44,245 bases of DNA from a virus: IMG/VR virus record IMGVR_UViG_3300038678_000102, positions 1 to 44,245 of that record; one strand, 5' to 3'. The notes under the pieces are model-generated. The model ran no database searches. It was not told the origin of the DNA and worked only from the letters and a program-made list of their open reading frames with translations. This document shows positions 5,586-12,536 of this stretch, in pieces (within the stretch, counting starts at the first letter, position 1; each line of letters opens with the position of its first letter). The position numbers and the translations under genes are program-made.

Positions 5586-5866
5586 ACGAAGAAGAGAAGG
5601 GACTAATTAAACAGTGGTGCGAAGCGTGTGAGAGAGAGTATGGTGAGAAATGCCACGAATGTCCTCTGTGGGGCTTGGTTTACGGCCTAGAGAAGCACTA
5701 CACCAAAGGCTGGACTATGGCACAGGCTTTTAGGTGTTACATGAGGATGGCGCCGTCACCAGCGCGGGCAAGACAAATAATGGAAGATACTATAGGGATG
5801 CCACTTGATGTGGCAAAAATGCTTTTAAGGGAGATTGAAGACTATGAGGAATGCCACGATGTCTAA
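5582..5866 (+). CDS. hypothetical Cys-rich helical protein
   Basis: A 94-residue protein with CEAC, CHEC and further Cys near both ends and a helical Met/Arg-rich centre. The ATGA overlap with the nuclease gene suggests it is co-translated with it. Its C-terminus ends at a TAA inside the dyad at 5862 (GATGTCTAA). No family is recognised; metal binding is likely. Confidence 0.7.
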   Translation: MNEEEKGLIKQWCEACEREYGEKCHECPLWGLVYGLEKHYTKGWTMAQAFRCYMRMAPSPARARQIMEDTIGMPLDVAKMLLREIEDYEECHDV

Positions 5867-5875
5867 CGGGATAGA
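5862..5875. repeat. dyad repeat site 10 (TCTAACGGGATAGA)
   Basis: Identical core to site 1. The TAA inside the dyad is the stop codon of the 5582 gene; GGAG for the next gene follows. Confidence 0.8.
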
Positions 5876-5887
5876 TAGGAGATTAAG

Positions 5888-6055
5888 ATGATTGAATTAG
5901 AAAGTAAGTGCCACAAAAAACCAGTAGAACAAATTTCTATATTGGAACGGGATTGTGAATGGGGAGAAAGAAGAACACGATATTACTTTTATATCTGTTC
6001 TGAATGTGGAAAACCCACCGAAGTAATGCAAGAACGGGAATTTTATGGACAATGA
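5888..6055 (+). CDS. small protein with CxxC pair
   Basis: ATG 5888 after TAGGAGATTAAG. The 55-residue product has single Cys at 8 and 23 and a CSEC pair at 37-40, then an acidic tail. It fits a split zinc knuckle. Its stop TGA overlaps the ATG of the TM gene at 6052. Confidence 0.65.
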   Translation: MIELESKCHKKPVEQISILERDCEWGERRTRYYFYICSECGKPTEVMQEREFYGQ

Positions 6056-6198
6056 ACAGTAAGGAATGGGTTGAAACCATGATGGGCGTAATTGCGCTAT
6101 TAACTTTGGTGTTCTTTTTTCCAAGTGGGGTGTTTTGGATAGCTTATTTTCTAATTAGGTTTCCTGAAAAATACGATAAGAATAAATCGGGCAAATAG
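6052..6198 (+). CDS. 48-aa TM protein ending KSGK
   Basis: I start at ATG 6052 (ATGA overlap) rather than at the upstream extension from 6004. A hydrophobic segment (residues about 10-34) is followed by a charged tail ending NKSGK, encoded by the gene-end motif. Small phage inner-membrane proteins of this type are common; the function is not evident. Confidence 0.65.
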   Translation: MNSKEWVETMMGVIALLTLVFFFPSGVFWIAYFLIRFPEKYDKNKSGK

Positions 6199-6216
6199 CA
6201 TATCTAACGCGATAGA
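6184..6216 (+). repeat. composite boundary: gene-end motif followed by dyad site 11
   Basis: AAATCGGGCAAATAG (6184-6198) ends one gene, and after four bases TCTAACGCGATAGA (6203-6216) leads into the next start (CAAATG). This is the cleanest example of the two motifs side by side in a fully intergenic setting. Confidence 0.85.
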
Positions 6217-6219
6217 CAA

Positions 6220-6384
6220 ATGACAAAATGGGAATTATTAGATTGGTTAGACACGAGTTTTATGGATTTTTGTGTGTTATTAAAATTAAAGAATCCGAAT
6301 TTTAAATGGGGGAAAGAGGACGAAATAGCATATGGGCAAATTGTAGATATCCTACTAAAAGAAAAATCGCGGGCAAATAAATGA
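6220..6384 (+). CDS. small hypothetical protein (54 aa)
   Basis: ATG is the end of dyad site 11 (GACAAATG). The 54-residue product is Leu/Lys/Trp-rich and helical; the C-terminal EKSRANK comes from AAATCGCGGGCAAATAA. There is no separate ribosome binding site, which suggests the boundary element or coupling supports initiation. Not recognised. Confidence 0.65.
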   Translation: MTKWELLDWLDTSFMDFCVLLKLKNPNFKWGKEDEIAYGQIVDILLKEKSRANK

Positions 6385-7076
6385 ATAAAGAAGATAAGGC
6401 TGACTACGCCCATGACCTGTATCGGGAAATTGTAGATACAATACCCGAAGAAACACTAAGAGTCTTTAAACTCGGGCATCTATTCAAGCGTATAAGAGAC
6501 GAAAAGTTATACAAGCACCTCGATTCTGAGTGTGATAATTTTGGTCAGTTCTGCGCCGACCCTAAAGTCGGTTATCAACGTGCCACCATCTACGCATACA
6601 TCGAAATCTGGGAAAAGTATATAGAAGAACTGCACCTAAACATGGATACCTTATGGGAGATTACATACTCAAGATTACGGAAAATCATGCCGTATGTGAG
6701 CAAAGACCCCGATGAGTGGCTAAGTCGGGCAGGAAGTTGGAGTAATAAGGATTTGATTAACGCAATACGCAAAGAAAAAGGTCGCCAGCCTATGTCAGAA
6801 CCAAAGGAGGTGCAACGGGGCATAAATAAAAAATATGTAGATTATGTGGGAGAACACGGTTGTATTTTGCATGAAAAGAGGAAAAGCGAAAAAGCGCATT
6901 TTCCGCGCACTAAAAAGGCTGGCGGTCTTTCTGTTATTCCCCTATGTACTGAATGCCATATTGGAGAACTGCACGGCATTGGGGTGAATAGTTTTCTTTG
7001 TCTTTATAAGAACCAGATTTTTGAGTATTTTTATGATTTAATAGATAAGTTATATGAGGAAATTACCACGAAATAG
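6381..7076 (+). CDS. HNH-like/DUF968-type protein with N-terminal helical domain
   Basis: A 231-residue protein. The first ~130 residues are helical and resemble DNA-binding or partition-type regions. The C-terminal region has Cys161, His164, His173 (AHFPRTK), then PLCTECH (189-193) and ELHG (198). This Cys/His layout resembles HNH nucleases of the DUF968 kind, used by phages in recombination or DNA processing. The start overlaps the previous stop (ATGA). Confidence 0.6.
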   Translation: MNKEDKADYAHDLYREIVDTIPEETLRVFKLGHLFKRIRDEKLYKHLDSECDNFGQFCADPKVGYQRATIYAYIEIWEKYIEELHLNMDTLWEITYSRLRKIMPYVSKDPDEWLSRAGSWSNKDLINAIRKEKGRQPMSEPKEVQRGINKKYVDYVGEHGCILHEKRKSEKAHFPRTKKAGGLSVIPLCTECHIGELHGIGVNSFLCLYKNQIFEYFYDLIDKLYEEITTK

Positions 7077-7086
7077 GAGGTAAAAT

Positions 7087-7248
7087 ATGAAAGATTTAAA
7101 AATTTATTATGAATCAGATTTACAGGTAGATTCTGCTATCGAGAAGGAGTTCAATAAAATTGCAAAAAGACTCGACCTTAAATTTCAAGGTTCGGGTTTT
7201 AATCTTAAAACAGGAATCAGGGATATTCATTATAAAAGAGAAAGTTAA
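7087..7248 (+). CDS. small hypothetical protein (53 aa)
   Basis: ATG 7087 after AGGAGGTAAAAT. A 53-residue mixed alpha/beta protein with a pattern (YYESD...IEKEFNKIAKRLDLKF.GSG.N..TG.RDI.Y) that looks like a compact phage family, though I cannot name it. The stop TAA shares its final A with the next ATG (TAATG). Confidence 0.7.
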   Translation: MKDLKIYYESDLQVDSAIEKEFNKIAKRLDLKFQGSGFNLKTGIRDIHYKRES

Positions 7249-7412
7249 TGTCTAACGAGATAGATAGGGAAGAGCTTATAAATCACATGACTACATGGTA
7301 TGACAATATGGATTGGGGCGTAGATGAGGAAACTGGCATCCCATTTATGGCTAATAAAGACCATGAGCGGGCATATAAACAAATTGTGGCACTTATAAAA
7401 TCGGGCAAATAG
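7248..7412 (+). CDS. small protein with both ends encoded by repeats (MSNEID...KSGK)
   Basis: A 54-residue acidic protein. The dyad at 7251 lies immediately after the ATG and gives MSNEIDR; the gene-end motif gives KSGK and the stop. So both termini are written by boundary elements around an aromatic, acidic core. Coupled by TAATG to the upstream gene. Not recognised. Confidence 0.7.
   Translation: MSNEIDREELINHMTTWYDNMDWGVDEETGIPFMANKDHERAYKQIVALIKSGK
7251..7264. repeat. dyad repeat site 12 (TCTAACGAGATAGA)
   Basis: Directly after the start codon of the 7248 gene, read S-N-E-I-D. Confidence 0.8.
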
Positions 7413-7431
7413 AAGTGTCTAACCAGATAGA
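7398..7431 (+). repeat. composite boundary: gene-end motif and dyad site 13
   Basis: AAATCGGGCAAATAG (7398-7412), then TCTAACCAGATAGA (7418-7431) starting just inside the next gene. It matches the 6184 composite but with the start codon placed before the dyad. Confidence 0.8.
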
Positions 7432-7627
7432 CTCAAGAGAAGTTAATGGTTGGTGGCAGTGTGATATATGCCGTCGGCAATTTGAAAACAGCATAAACAG
7501 CCTTATCTATAATATCGGGGGGTACTCTGAGATGATTTGCGAAAAGTGTTACAACAGGGGCACTATCTGGAGCATACGGGAAGCATGGCGATACAAGTGT
7601 TTGACCAAAAAGGGCGATGACTATTGA
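7415..7627 (+). CDS. small zinc-ribbon protein (MSNQID N-terminus)
   Basis: GTG 7415 is two bases after the previous stop. The 70-residue product begins with repeat-encoded SNQID, then has CDIC and CEKC knuckles (residues about 16-19 and 42-45) and a later Cys. A single zinc ribbon is likely. The stop overlaps the TTG start of the ATPase gene. Confidence 0.7.
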   Translation: MSNQIDSREVNGWWQCDICRRQFENSINSLIYNIGGYSEMICEKCYNRGTIWSIREAWRYKCLTKKGDDY

Positions 7628-8589
7628 AACTATCGCAAGAGGCTCTAGGCAAGATACGTGTCGCGGCAAAACTGGGCAAAGACAAAGATATACAAGAGGC
7701 AGTAGATGAGGCTCTGGATGAAATCAATGCTAAGCGACCATGGAAGAAAGAGGTCGAGGATTGGATTACTGTTAGCGAGAGTTATTGGAGTGTTAGGGAC
7801 ATATATAATGAGTTAGGAGCTGTTAGCAAGAATGATAAGAGTTCTATCAGGTTTGCGATTAATTTCTTCAAAAACGCTGGTCTTATTGAGTCGTGGAAGA
7901 AGAGAAGATATGGTTATTATAGACGCATCGAGAGTGAGATTATTGATATTGACTGGGAGAATGCCGACGAAACCCCATTGGAGATTAGATTGCCTTTAGA
8001 GTTGGATAAGATGGTTAATCTATACAATGGAGATATATTTGTTATTGCAGGAGAGTCTAACGCGGGTAAATCAGCCATGTGTTTAAACATCGTAGAGCTT
8101 AATATGCCCGAATGGGACTGCCATTATTTTTCCTCTGAATTAGGTGGCCCGAAACTCAAGAAGCGTATTTCTAAGTTTAACACCCCGATAGAATTATGGA
8201 GGATGCCCGCGCATCAACGACATGACAACTATCACGATGCGTTGTTCCCTGACGCTTTAAATATAATAGACTTTTTAATGATAACAGATGAACACTGGAA
8301 GGTGGGGAATAAGATTAAAGACATACACATCTCTCTCAAGGAGACGGGTGGTATAGCCATCATAGCCCTACAGAAGGACGAGAATAAGAAGTTTGGTAGG
8401 GGTGGTGATGCCTCTAGGGAACTGGCGAGTCTATACATAACCCTCTCTAATTCTGGTTGGGCAAAAATAATAAAACTCAAAGACTATAAGACAGAACTCA
8501 ACCCTAACGGGGAGATATGTAACTATGACTTGGTGGACGGTAGCTATTTTGAACAAAAGAGTCCTTGGCATCGCCCAGAAAAACAATGA
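7624..8589 (+). CDS. RecA/DnaB-like P-loop ATPase, putative replicative helicase or loader
   Basis: A 321-residue protein starting at TTG (overlap ATTGA). The N-terminal ~110 residues contain a winged-helix-like region (SVRDIYNELG...IRFAINFFKNAGLI). The P-loop GESNAGKS is at 143-150, followed by a RecA-type core with IIALQKDENKKFGRGG and SRELASLYITLS (about 238-265), as in DnaB-like and RepA-like ATPases. It is shorter than DnaB and lacks a primase-binding domain. Likely acts at the phage replication fork; the polymerase is not in the window. Confidence 0.7.
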   Translation: MKLSQEALGKIRVAAKLGKDKDIQEAVDEALDEINAKRPWKKEVEDWITVSESYWSVRDIYNELGAVSKNDKSSIRFAINFFKNAGLIESWKKRRYGYYRRIESEIIDIDWENADETPLEIRLPLELDKMVNLYNGDIFVIAGESNAGKSAMCLNIVELNMPEWDCHYFSSELGGPKLKKRISKFNTPIELWRMPAHQRHDNYHDALFPDALNIIDFLMITDEHWKVGNKIKDIHISLKETGGIAIIALQKDENKKFGRGGDASRELASLYITLSNSGWAKIIKLKDYKTELNPNGEICNYDLVDGSYFEQKSPWHRPEKQ

Positions 8590-8601
8590 TAGGAGGTAAA
8601 G

Positions 8602-8829
8602 ATGATATCATGGTATGAGTTAGTGTATAGGCTATGCCCCAAGAGGTATGAGTGGTGTATAGGGTTTAAGAATAAAAGTGGATTCACGGAGTATTTAAGA
8701 TTACCTGCAAGAAAGATAAGGGGCATAAAAGAATGGTGGGAAGAGGGTGGTAAAGAGGTCTTTTGTAGGTGGCGAGTGGTGGTTATTGATATTACGGAAA
8801 ACCAACAATTAGGAGGAATAAATGTATAA
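8602..8829 (+). CDS. hypothetical protein (75 aa)
   Basis: ATG 8602 behind AGGAGGTAAAG. A basic, Trp-rich 75-residue protein with a beta-strand-rich C-terminus (VFCRWRVVVIDIT). Three Cys are not paired. It is followed by an overlapping gene at 8822 whose AGGAGG is in its last codons. Not recognised. Confidence 0.7.
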   Translation: MISWYELVYRLCPKRYEWCIGFKNKSGFTEYLRLPARKIRGIKEWWEEGGKEVFCRWRVVVIDITENQQLGGINV

Positions 8830-9046
8830 ATTACAAAAAAAACCCGACAAAGAATTTAAAACCCAAACTGGGATTATGCGCCCAGTTGCTACGTTGAAGG
8901 ATGAATATGGAGGAATAAGCCATGTTGCTATTGATGACCATTGCTATGTTTTGTTTAATGGTTCTGAAGACAGGTCGTTTGCTTCGGTTAAGCATTGGTA
9001 TCGAGAAGCTGTCGGAGCATTAAGGAAATTACCATTACCAAAATAG
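8822..9046 (+). CDS. hypothetical protein (74 aa)
   Basis: ATG 8822 after TTAGGAGGAATAA. A soluble, mixed 74-residue protein with a central strand-rich segment (ISHVAIDDHCYVLFNGS). No motif is recognised. Its stop is inside the 9046-9079 repeat. Confidence 0.7.
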   Translation: MYKLQKKPDKEFKTQTGIMRPVATLKDEYGGISHVAIDDHCYVLFNGSEDRSFASVKHWYREAVGALRKLPLPK

Positions 9047-9079
9047 TGTCGGATAATATGCATTATGTCAACTAGGAGG
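9046..9079 (+). repeat. intergenic repeat copy A (GTGTCG-ATAA..TTATGTC..ACTAGGAGG)
   Basis: Shares GTGTCG-n-ATAA, a 5-7 base spacer, then ATTATGTC-n-ACTAGGAGG with copy B at 9538. The ATAAT/ATTAT arms are self-complementary. It carries the ribosome binding site of the 9085 gene. Confidence 0.65.
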
Positions 9080-9084
9080 TAAAG

Positions 9085-9321
9085 ATGCCTGATTTTGGAA
9101 TGACGGTTGGAGATTTAAAACGCTTGATTAAGGATTTCCCCGATGATGCAAAAGTTTATTATCATAGAATTGAAGATGTTTATTTCAAGAAACATGGATG
9201 GGATAAAACTACTATAGAAATAATAAACGGAGATACTTCTTATCAGGGTGAATATGTTTGGCTTCAAGGATGTTTATTTATTAAGAAAAAAAACATTTTA
9301 TATTTGAGTGCTCATTATTAA
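9085..9321 (+). CDS. small phage protein of the GDLKxLIKDFPDDAxV type
   Basis: A 78-residue protein beginning with MTVGDLKRLIKDFPDDAKVYY, a pattern common in small phage and bacterial proteins of unknown function (a helix-strand start, then a beta-rich tail). Strong AGGAGGTAAAG site inside repeat copy A. The hydrophobic C-terminus (LFIKKKNILYLSAHY) is not a typical TM helix. Confidence 0.7.
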   Translation: MPDFGMTVGDLKRLIKDFPDDAKVYYHRIEDVYFKKHGWDKTTIEIINGDTSYQGEYVWLQGCLFIKKKNILYLSAHY

Positions 9322-9331
9322 GGAGGTTATT

Positions 9332-9535
9332 ATGGCACATGCACAAACTTGTCCTATTTGTAATGGACGAGGAAAAATTAAAGACCCAGACCACGATAAA
9401 CAGGCTACGGCTTCACCGTCAATGGTAACCTGTCATGGTTGTGGTGGGAAAGGTTGGGTAGAAGTAGCGACTACATATCCATATCAACCCCCCTATGAAA
9501 TTAAATGGGGTAAGAACAAATTTAGCATCGGATAA
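9332..9535 (+). CDS. DnaJ-type zinc-finger microprotein
   Basis: Start chosen at ATG 9332, behind AAGGAGGTTATT, not the upstream in-frame codon at 9308. The 67-residue protein has CPICNGRG (7-14) and CHGCGGKG (about 34-41), two CxxCxGxG knuckles as in the DnaJ cysteine-rich domain. No J domain is present. It may be a chaperone-like or RNA-binding adaptor; the function is open. Compare the 36628 protein in the virion arm. Confidence 0.75.
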   Translation: MAHAQTCPICNGRGKIKDPDHDKQATASPSMVTCHGCGGKGWVEVATTYPYQPPYEIKWGKNKFSIG

Positions 9536-9537
9536 CA

Positions 9538-9572
9538 GTGTCGCATAAAGAAGGATTATGTCTACTAGGAGG
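9538..9572 (+). repeat. intergenic repeat copy B
   Basis: GTGTCG-C-ATAA, a spacer, then ATTATGTC-T-ACTAGGAGG. It matches copy A over most of 35 bases and again ends in the ribosome binding site of the downstream gene. Confidence 0.65.
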
Positions 9573-9580
9573 AGGTTTAG

Positions 9581-9982
9581 ATGAAATTCACCAAAGAAGA
9601 AATAAGCCTGTGTAAGCAGGTAGCGGAGAAGCATAGGAAGGAGGTTGAATCTGGAGATTGGGTTTGGGTTAGGAAATATCATAACTACTTTTTGGTAATC
9701 ATTGCTCTTGTTAATAGAGTACAAATTTCAAATGAAGGGTGGTTTGATATAACTGGCGTCATCCCCCTCTGGACTATATCCGACTGCTTGGGGTTTTTGA
9801 AGTCTAGGAGTTTCTACGGAAGCATATCGGATGTAGGAAGTTATTATGAAACATATTATAAAAAAATGATTATCGGGGAAAATGATGAAGATAAATCAAT
9901 AAAAGTATATAGCGGAATTGTCAAGACCCCCCTCGAAGCATGTCTGAAAGTCGTCTTAGTCGTGCTTGAGGAGGGGAAATGA
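9581..9982 (+). CDS. hypothetical phage protein (133 aa)
   Basis: A 133-residue protein with a charged N-terminal helix (KFTKEEISLCKQVAEKHRKEVESGDWV), a central PLWTISDCLGFLK segment and a hydrophobic C-terminal helix (EACLKVVLVVLEEGK). The layout looks like a conserved phage family of unknown function. It overlaps the phosphoesterase gene by an ATGA. Confidence 0.7.
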   Translation: MKFTKEEISLCKQVAEKHRKEVESGDWVWVRKYHNYFLVIIALVNRVQISNEGWFDITGVIPLWTISDCLGFLKSRSFYGSISDVGSYYETYYKKMIIGENDEDKSIKVYSGIVKTPLEACLKVVLVVLEEGK

Positions 9983-10920
9983 CCTACTCACACGGTTTTA
10001 ATTGGGATACCTGCCCGCAGGCAATCGAGACATTAAAGAACCTAACCCTAGAGGGGTATACGACTAGAGAAATAGTCCCTATTCTTAGTAATGTCTTTAA
10101 TCATTTGTTTACTTATAAATCAGTAGAGGGTGCCCGCTTACGGTTTGGGTGTACTAAGTTTTTAGTTGCCCGCGACACCTCTATCAAGCTCTACGAGTGC
10201 CTCAAACTACCGCTGGGAGACTATCTTATCACCTGTGACTACCACTCGCCCTACCACAGTGAAGTGTGGATTAATAGAGCCCTGATGATTGCCGAGATTC
10301 TAGGACTCAAAAAACACATCATCGCGGGCGACCTTTTTGACATGGACTTTGCCAAGCACTGGCCTAAAAAGGAGGGCGAGGAGTCTACTGAGTTAGACAT
10401 GACCATAGAGAAGTGTGGGTCTGTGCTGAACATGCTTCGGTACTTTGACGAGACGGTACTGATTCGGGGCAACCATGAGGATCGTATTACACGCATGACA
10501 GAAGCCCGCATACAGGCGAGGCATATCATCGAGTTAATAAGTAAAGAGATTTGGGATAAACAATTCAAATATAGTTACTATGACAAATTGTACATTGGTA
10601 AGGATTGGTTGGTGGTACACCCTAAGAGTTATTCCCAGTTAAGTGGTAGTACCGCGATTAGGCTGGCAGAGAAGTTCCACCGACATATCCTGAATGCCCA
10701 TGGACACTTTATCGCCTTAAGATACGATAGAAGCGGGAAACACATGGGGATAGATATGGGTGGGCTTTTCGAACTATCTAAGACTGCGTATTTGAATTTA
10801 ACTACTACTACCCATCCATTCTGGTCAAATGGTTTCGCTGTGTTGAAGAATAACCACATATATTTATTCAGCAACCAGACAGACTGGGAATACTGGGGAA
10901 AACAATGGGGGAAAAAATGA
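9979..10920 (+). CDS. calcineurin-like metallophosphoesterase with N-terminal HTH-like region
   Basis: A 313-residue enzyme. Residues 1-65 look like a helix-turn-helix region (TLEGYTTREIVPILSN...KSVEGARLR). The catalytic part has all five motifs: DYH (87-89), GDLFD (117-121), GNHE (164-167), VVHPKS (His214) and GHGH-type NAHGH (239-243). Family members cleave phosphodiesters or phosphomonoesters with two metals. Its place among DNA genes suggests a nucleic-acid substrate, not proven. A dyad copy lies inside the gene (EESTELD, 134-140). Confidence 0.88.
   Translation: MTYSHGFNWDTCPQAIETLKNLTLEGYTTREIVPILSNVFNHLFTYKSVEGARLRFGCTKFLVARDTSIKLYECLKLPLGDYLITCDYHSPYHSEVWINRALMIAEILGLKKHIIAGDLFDMDFAKHWPKKEGEESTELDMTIEKCGSVLNMLRYFDETVLIRGNHEDRITRMTEARIQARHIIELISKEIWDKQFKYSYYDKLYIGKDWLVVHPKSYSQLSGSTAIRLAEKFHRHILNAHGHFIALRYDRSGKHMGIDMGGLFELSKTAYLNLTTTTHPFWSNGFAVLKNNHIYLFSNQTDWEYWGKQWGKK
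10384..10397. repeat. dyad repeat site 14 (TCTACTGAGTTAGA), inside the phosphoesterase gene
   Basis: An exact copy read in frame as S-T-E-L-D in a loop between catalytic motifs. Confidence 0.7.
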
Positions 10921-11099
10921 AAGTTTATTGTAAAGATTGTAAATGGAATTATCCCGCATGGATAAACCGATGTTTCAGTATTAGTGGCTTAGAGCCTGAA
11001 CCAGGTAGGGTCTATCCTCACGAAAAAATATATGAATCTGCCAACAATAATAATAATTGTCCGAGATATGACCGTAAATGGTGGAAGGTGTGGAGATGA
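10917..11099 (+). CDS. small Cys-rich protein (CKDCKWN...C...C)
   Basis: Start at ATG 10917 (ATGA overlap, GGGGGAA upstream) rather than 10905. The 60-residue product has CKDC at 5-8 and single Cys near 19 and 48, like the 4801 protein, with an Asn run (ANNNNN) and a basic end. Likely zinc binding. Confidence 0.7.
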   Translation: MKVYCKDCKWNYPAWINRCFSISGLEPEPGRVYPHEKIYESANNNNNCPRYDRKWWKVWR

Positions 11100-11335
11100 A
11101 GAAACAATTACTTACTATTATCCTTATACTTTTCTTACTGGTGAGTTGGGTGGTTATCATAGACCTTACCCGCGACCTTAAAGACACGTCGAATGCTCTA
11201 AAAATTGCCGAGGATTTTCTAGACGAAACAAGAGATGAAATCGACAGAATGTCTAACGTGATAGACAAGTATATTAAAGAAAAAAATCGGGGCAATGAAT
11301 GGAACGAAGAAGCCATCCCCGAACATAGGAGGTGA
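11096..11335 (+). CDS. membrane-anchored coiled-coil protein (79 aa)
   Basis: Start at ATG 11096 (overlap with the previous stop; GGTGTGGAG upstream). An N-terminal hydrophobic anchor (residues about 4-21) is followed by a heptad-like helix (DLKDTSNALKIAEDFLDETRDEI). In the tail are both repeat signatures: MSNVIDK from dyad site 15 and NRGNE from an AAATCGGGGCAA motif. Topology suggests a small inner-membrane protein with a long soluble helix; function unknown. Confidence 0.7.
   Translation: MKKQLLTIILILFLLVSWVVIIDLTRDLKDTSNALKIAEDFLDETRDEIDRMSNVIDKYIKEKNRGNEWNEEAIPEHRR
11252..11265. repeat. dyad repeat site 15 (TCTAACGTGATAGA)
   Basis: Inside the 11096 gene, read S-N-V-I-D, and followed 18 bases later by AAATCGGGGCAA (11284). 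A complete boundary pair is present although no gene ends there. Confidence 0.8.
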
Positions 11336-11337
11336 GG

Positions 11338-11646
11338 ATGAGAAAGATAAGAGAGATAACATCGGAAAAAGAGAATTTCCGCTTAGAGCCATTTGCTCCA
11401 AATGCTGTAATAGTTAAACGTGACCCGATTGAACCAGAGCCGATTGGAACGATTGTTTTGTTGCCATTCAAAATAACTGGATATGATAAAGATTGTGATG
11501 GCTCATTAATGGCACGTTTAGCAAACATCGAGTTGGATAGCCTTGAAGAGACTGGGTGGGAAGAATCAAACATTGGTCTTTATCCCGAGGATGGATTTGT
11601 TGTCACTGAAAAAGAATTAGAGGAACTTATAAAATCGGGCAAATGA
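11338..11646 (+). CDS. hypothetical protein (102 aa) ending KSGK
   Basis: Start at ATG 11338 behind AGGAGGTGAGG; the GTG at 11332 would overlap that site. The product is beta-rich with a GYDKDCDGSLMARLANIE stretch followed by a WEESNIGLYPEDG turn, which looks like a conserved small-protein family, not one I can name. The C-terminal IKSGK is repeat-encoded (11632-11646). Confidence 0.7.
   Translation: MRKIREITSEKENFRLEPFAPNAVIVKRDPIEPEPIGTIVLLPFKITGYDKDCDGSLMARLANIELDSLEETGWEESNIGLYPEDGFVVTEKELEELIKSGK
11632..11646 (+). repeat. gene-end motif AAATCGGGCAAATGA
   Basis: Gives KSGK and a TGA stop that overlaps the next ATG, so the motif works with TAG, TAA or TGA stops. Confidence 0.75.
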
Positions 11647-11948
11647 ATTGTACCTGTGGTAATAAGGTAGGTAAGCACACCATACTAAAGCTCTGTGATG
11701 ACTGTTATATTGCCCGCAAACGGGTGTACCTTAAGCAGTACCGTGCACTAAACACCACTAAAGCAATACCACAGTGGCAATCAAGGGGTGTACATAGTTT
11801 AGAATGGATGGTCTGCTGTAGAACTGACTGCGATAGGAAATTTCGCCGCCAACCGTGGCAACACGAGAAATATACCATGTGCCCCAGACACAAAGAGCTT
11901 CTTTCGGGCAGGTCGGGGGCAGTAAGGTGGTTGGAGAGGAGAGCTTAG
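11643..11948 (+). CDS. zinc-finger protein, basic (101 aa)
   Basis: N-terminal CTCG plus CDDC (residues 3-6 and 18-21) forms one knuckle; a second set (CCRTDC and CPRH, about 58-83) forms another. It is strongly basic throughout (RKRVYLKQYR, RKFRRQPW), so nucleic-acid binding is likely. ATGA overlap with the previous gene. Confidence 0.7.
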   Translation: MNCTCGNKVGKHTILKLCDDCYIARKRVYLKQYRALNTTKAIPQWQSRGVHSLEWMVCCRTDCDRKFRRQPWQHEKYTMCPRHKELLSGRSGAVRWLERRA

Positions 11949-12137
11949 ATGCCCCAGTATATGATAAGGTGCAAGAATTGTGGTTTCGGGCAAGACCTAA
12001 TCTTAACTTCTTACGCAGACTATGATAGGATAGTATCCATGATGCCGTGTGAAGAATGTGGGAAGTGTGATTGGTCTAAATTGCCGACGACGGCGAATTT
12101 AAAAAGAGATGGGACATACTCATGGAGGGAGAAATGA
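11949..12137 (+). CDS. zinc-ribbon protein (FmdB-like layout)
   Basis: A 62-residue protein, MPQYMIRCKNCG...MPCEECGKCDW: the short N-terminal strand followed by CxxC, about 26 residues, then CxxC resembles FmdB-type regulators. It abuts the previous stop. The last codons carry GGAGGGAG for the next gene. Confidence 0.7.
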   Translation: MPQYMIRCKNCGFGQDLILTSYADYDRIVSMMPCEECGKCDWSKLPTTANLKRDGTYSWREK

Positions 12138-12313
12138 AAACCAAGGAACTAATCGAACAACTATGGTTATTCTATGATAGGGCAGTTTACTATGCCTTCA
12201 TGACCAACTTAAATTATTACAGGGGAATGATGGATGAAGTTGTGAAGAGATTAGAGCAGTACGAAAAAATGAAAGAGGGCATGGAATCGGGGCAAAACAA
12301 GAATGAAGTTTGA
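12134..12313 (+). CDS. small helical hypothetical protein (59 aa)
   Basis: ATG 12134 overlaps the upstream stop and follows GGAGGGAGAA; the codon at 12122 is inside the previous gene. A helical, Tyr/Met-rich 59-residue protein. Its ESGQNKNEV end arises from an ATCGGGGCAA motif read in a different frame. Not recognised. Confidence 0.65.
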   Translation: MKTKELIEQLWLFYDRAVYYAFMTNLNYYRGMMDEVVKRLEQYEKMKEGMESGQNKNEV

Positions 12314-12536
12314 TGACGTATTAGAGGGTGGTATGTTAAACTTCCCTCACAAGGCGATTATGGTCGCATGTTGTACTTGCGGTTTGTCTCATATGTTTGT
12401 TTTTATGGCGGATGATGGTGAGCCATGTCTTAAAGTTTACCGCGATGATGAGGCGACCGAGGCGGTGCGGGCAGACATGAGTTCGCGGCAAATAGAGGCA
12501 GTAATAAAAGAATTCCAAAAACTAAAGGAGAAATAA
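12303..12536 (+). CDS. hypothetical protein with CCTC (77 aa)
   Basis: A 77-residue protein with a CCTCG segment at 23-27 followed by a strand-rich part and a C-terminal helix (SSRQIEAVIKEFQKLKEK). The TCGCGGCAAATAG motif occurs internally. No known family; a soluble globular fold is likely. The final A of its stop is the first base of the next ATG (TAATG). Confidence 0.7.
   Translation: MKFDDVLEGGMLNFPHKAIMVACCTCGLSHMFVFMADDGEPCLKVYRDDEATEAVRADMSSRQIEAVIKEFQKLKEK

Noticed and set aside
8055-8072. Possible dyad copy in TCTAACGCGGGTAAATC
   Set aside because: It lacks the right TAGA half and encodes the conserved P-loop NAGKS, so resemblance is probably due to the protein.
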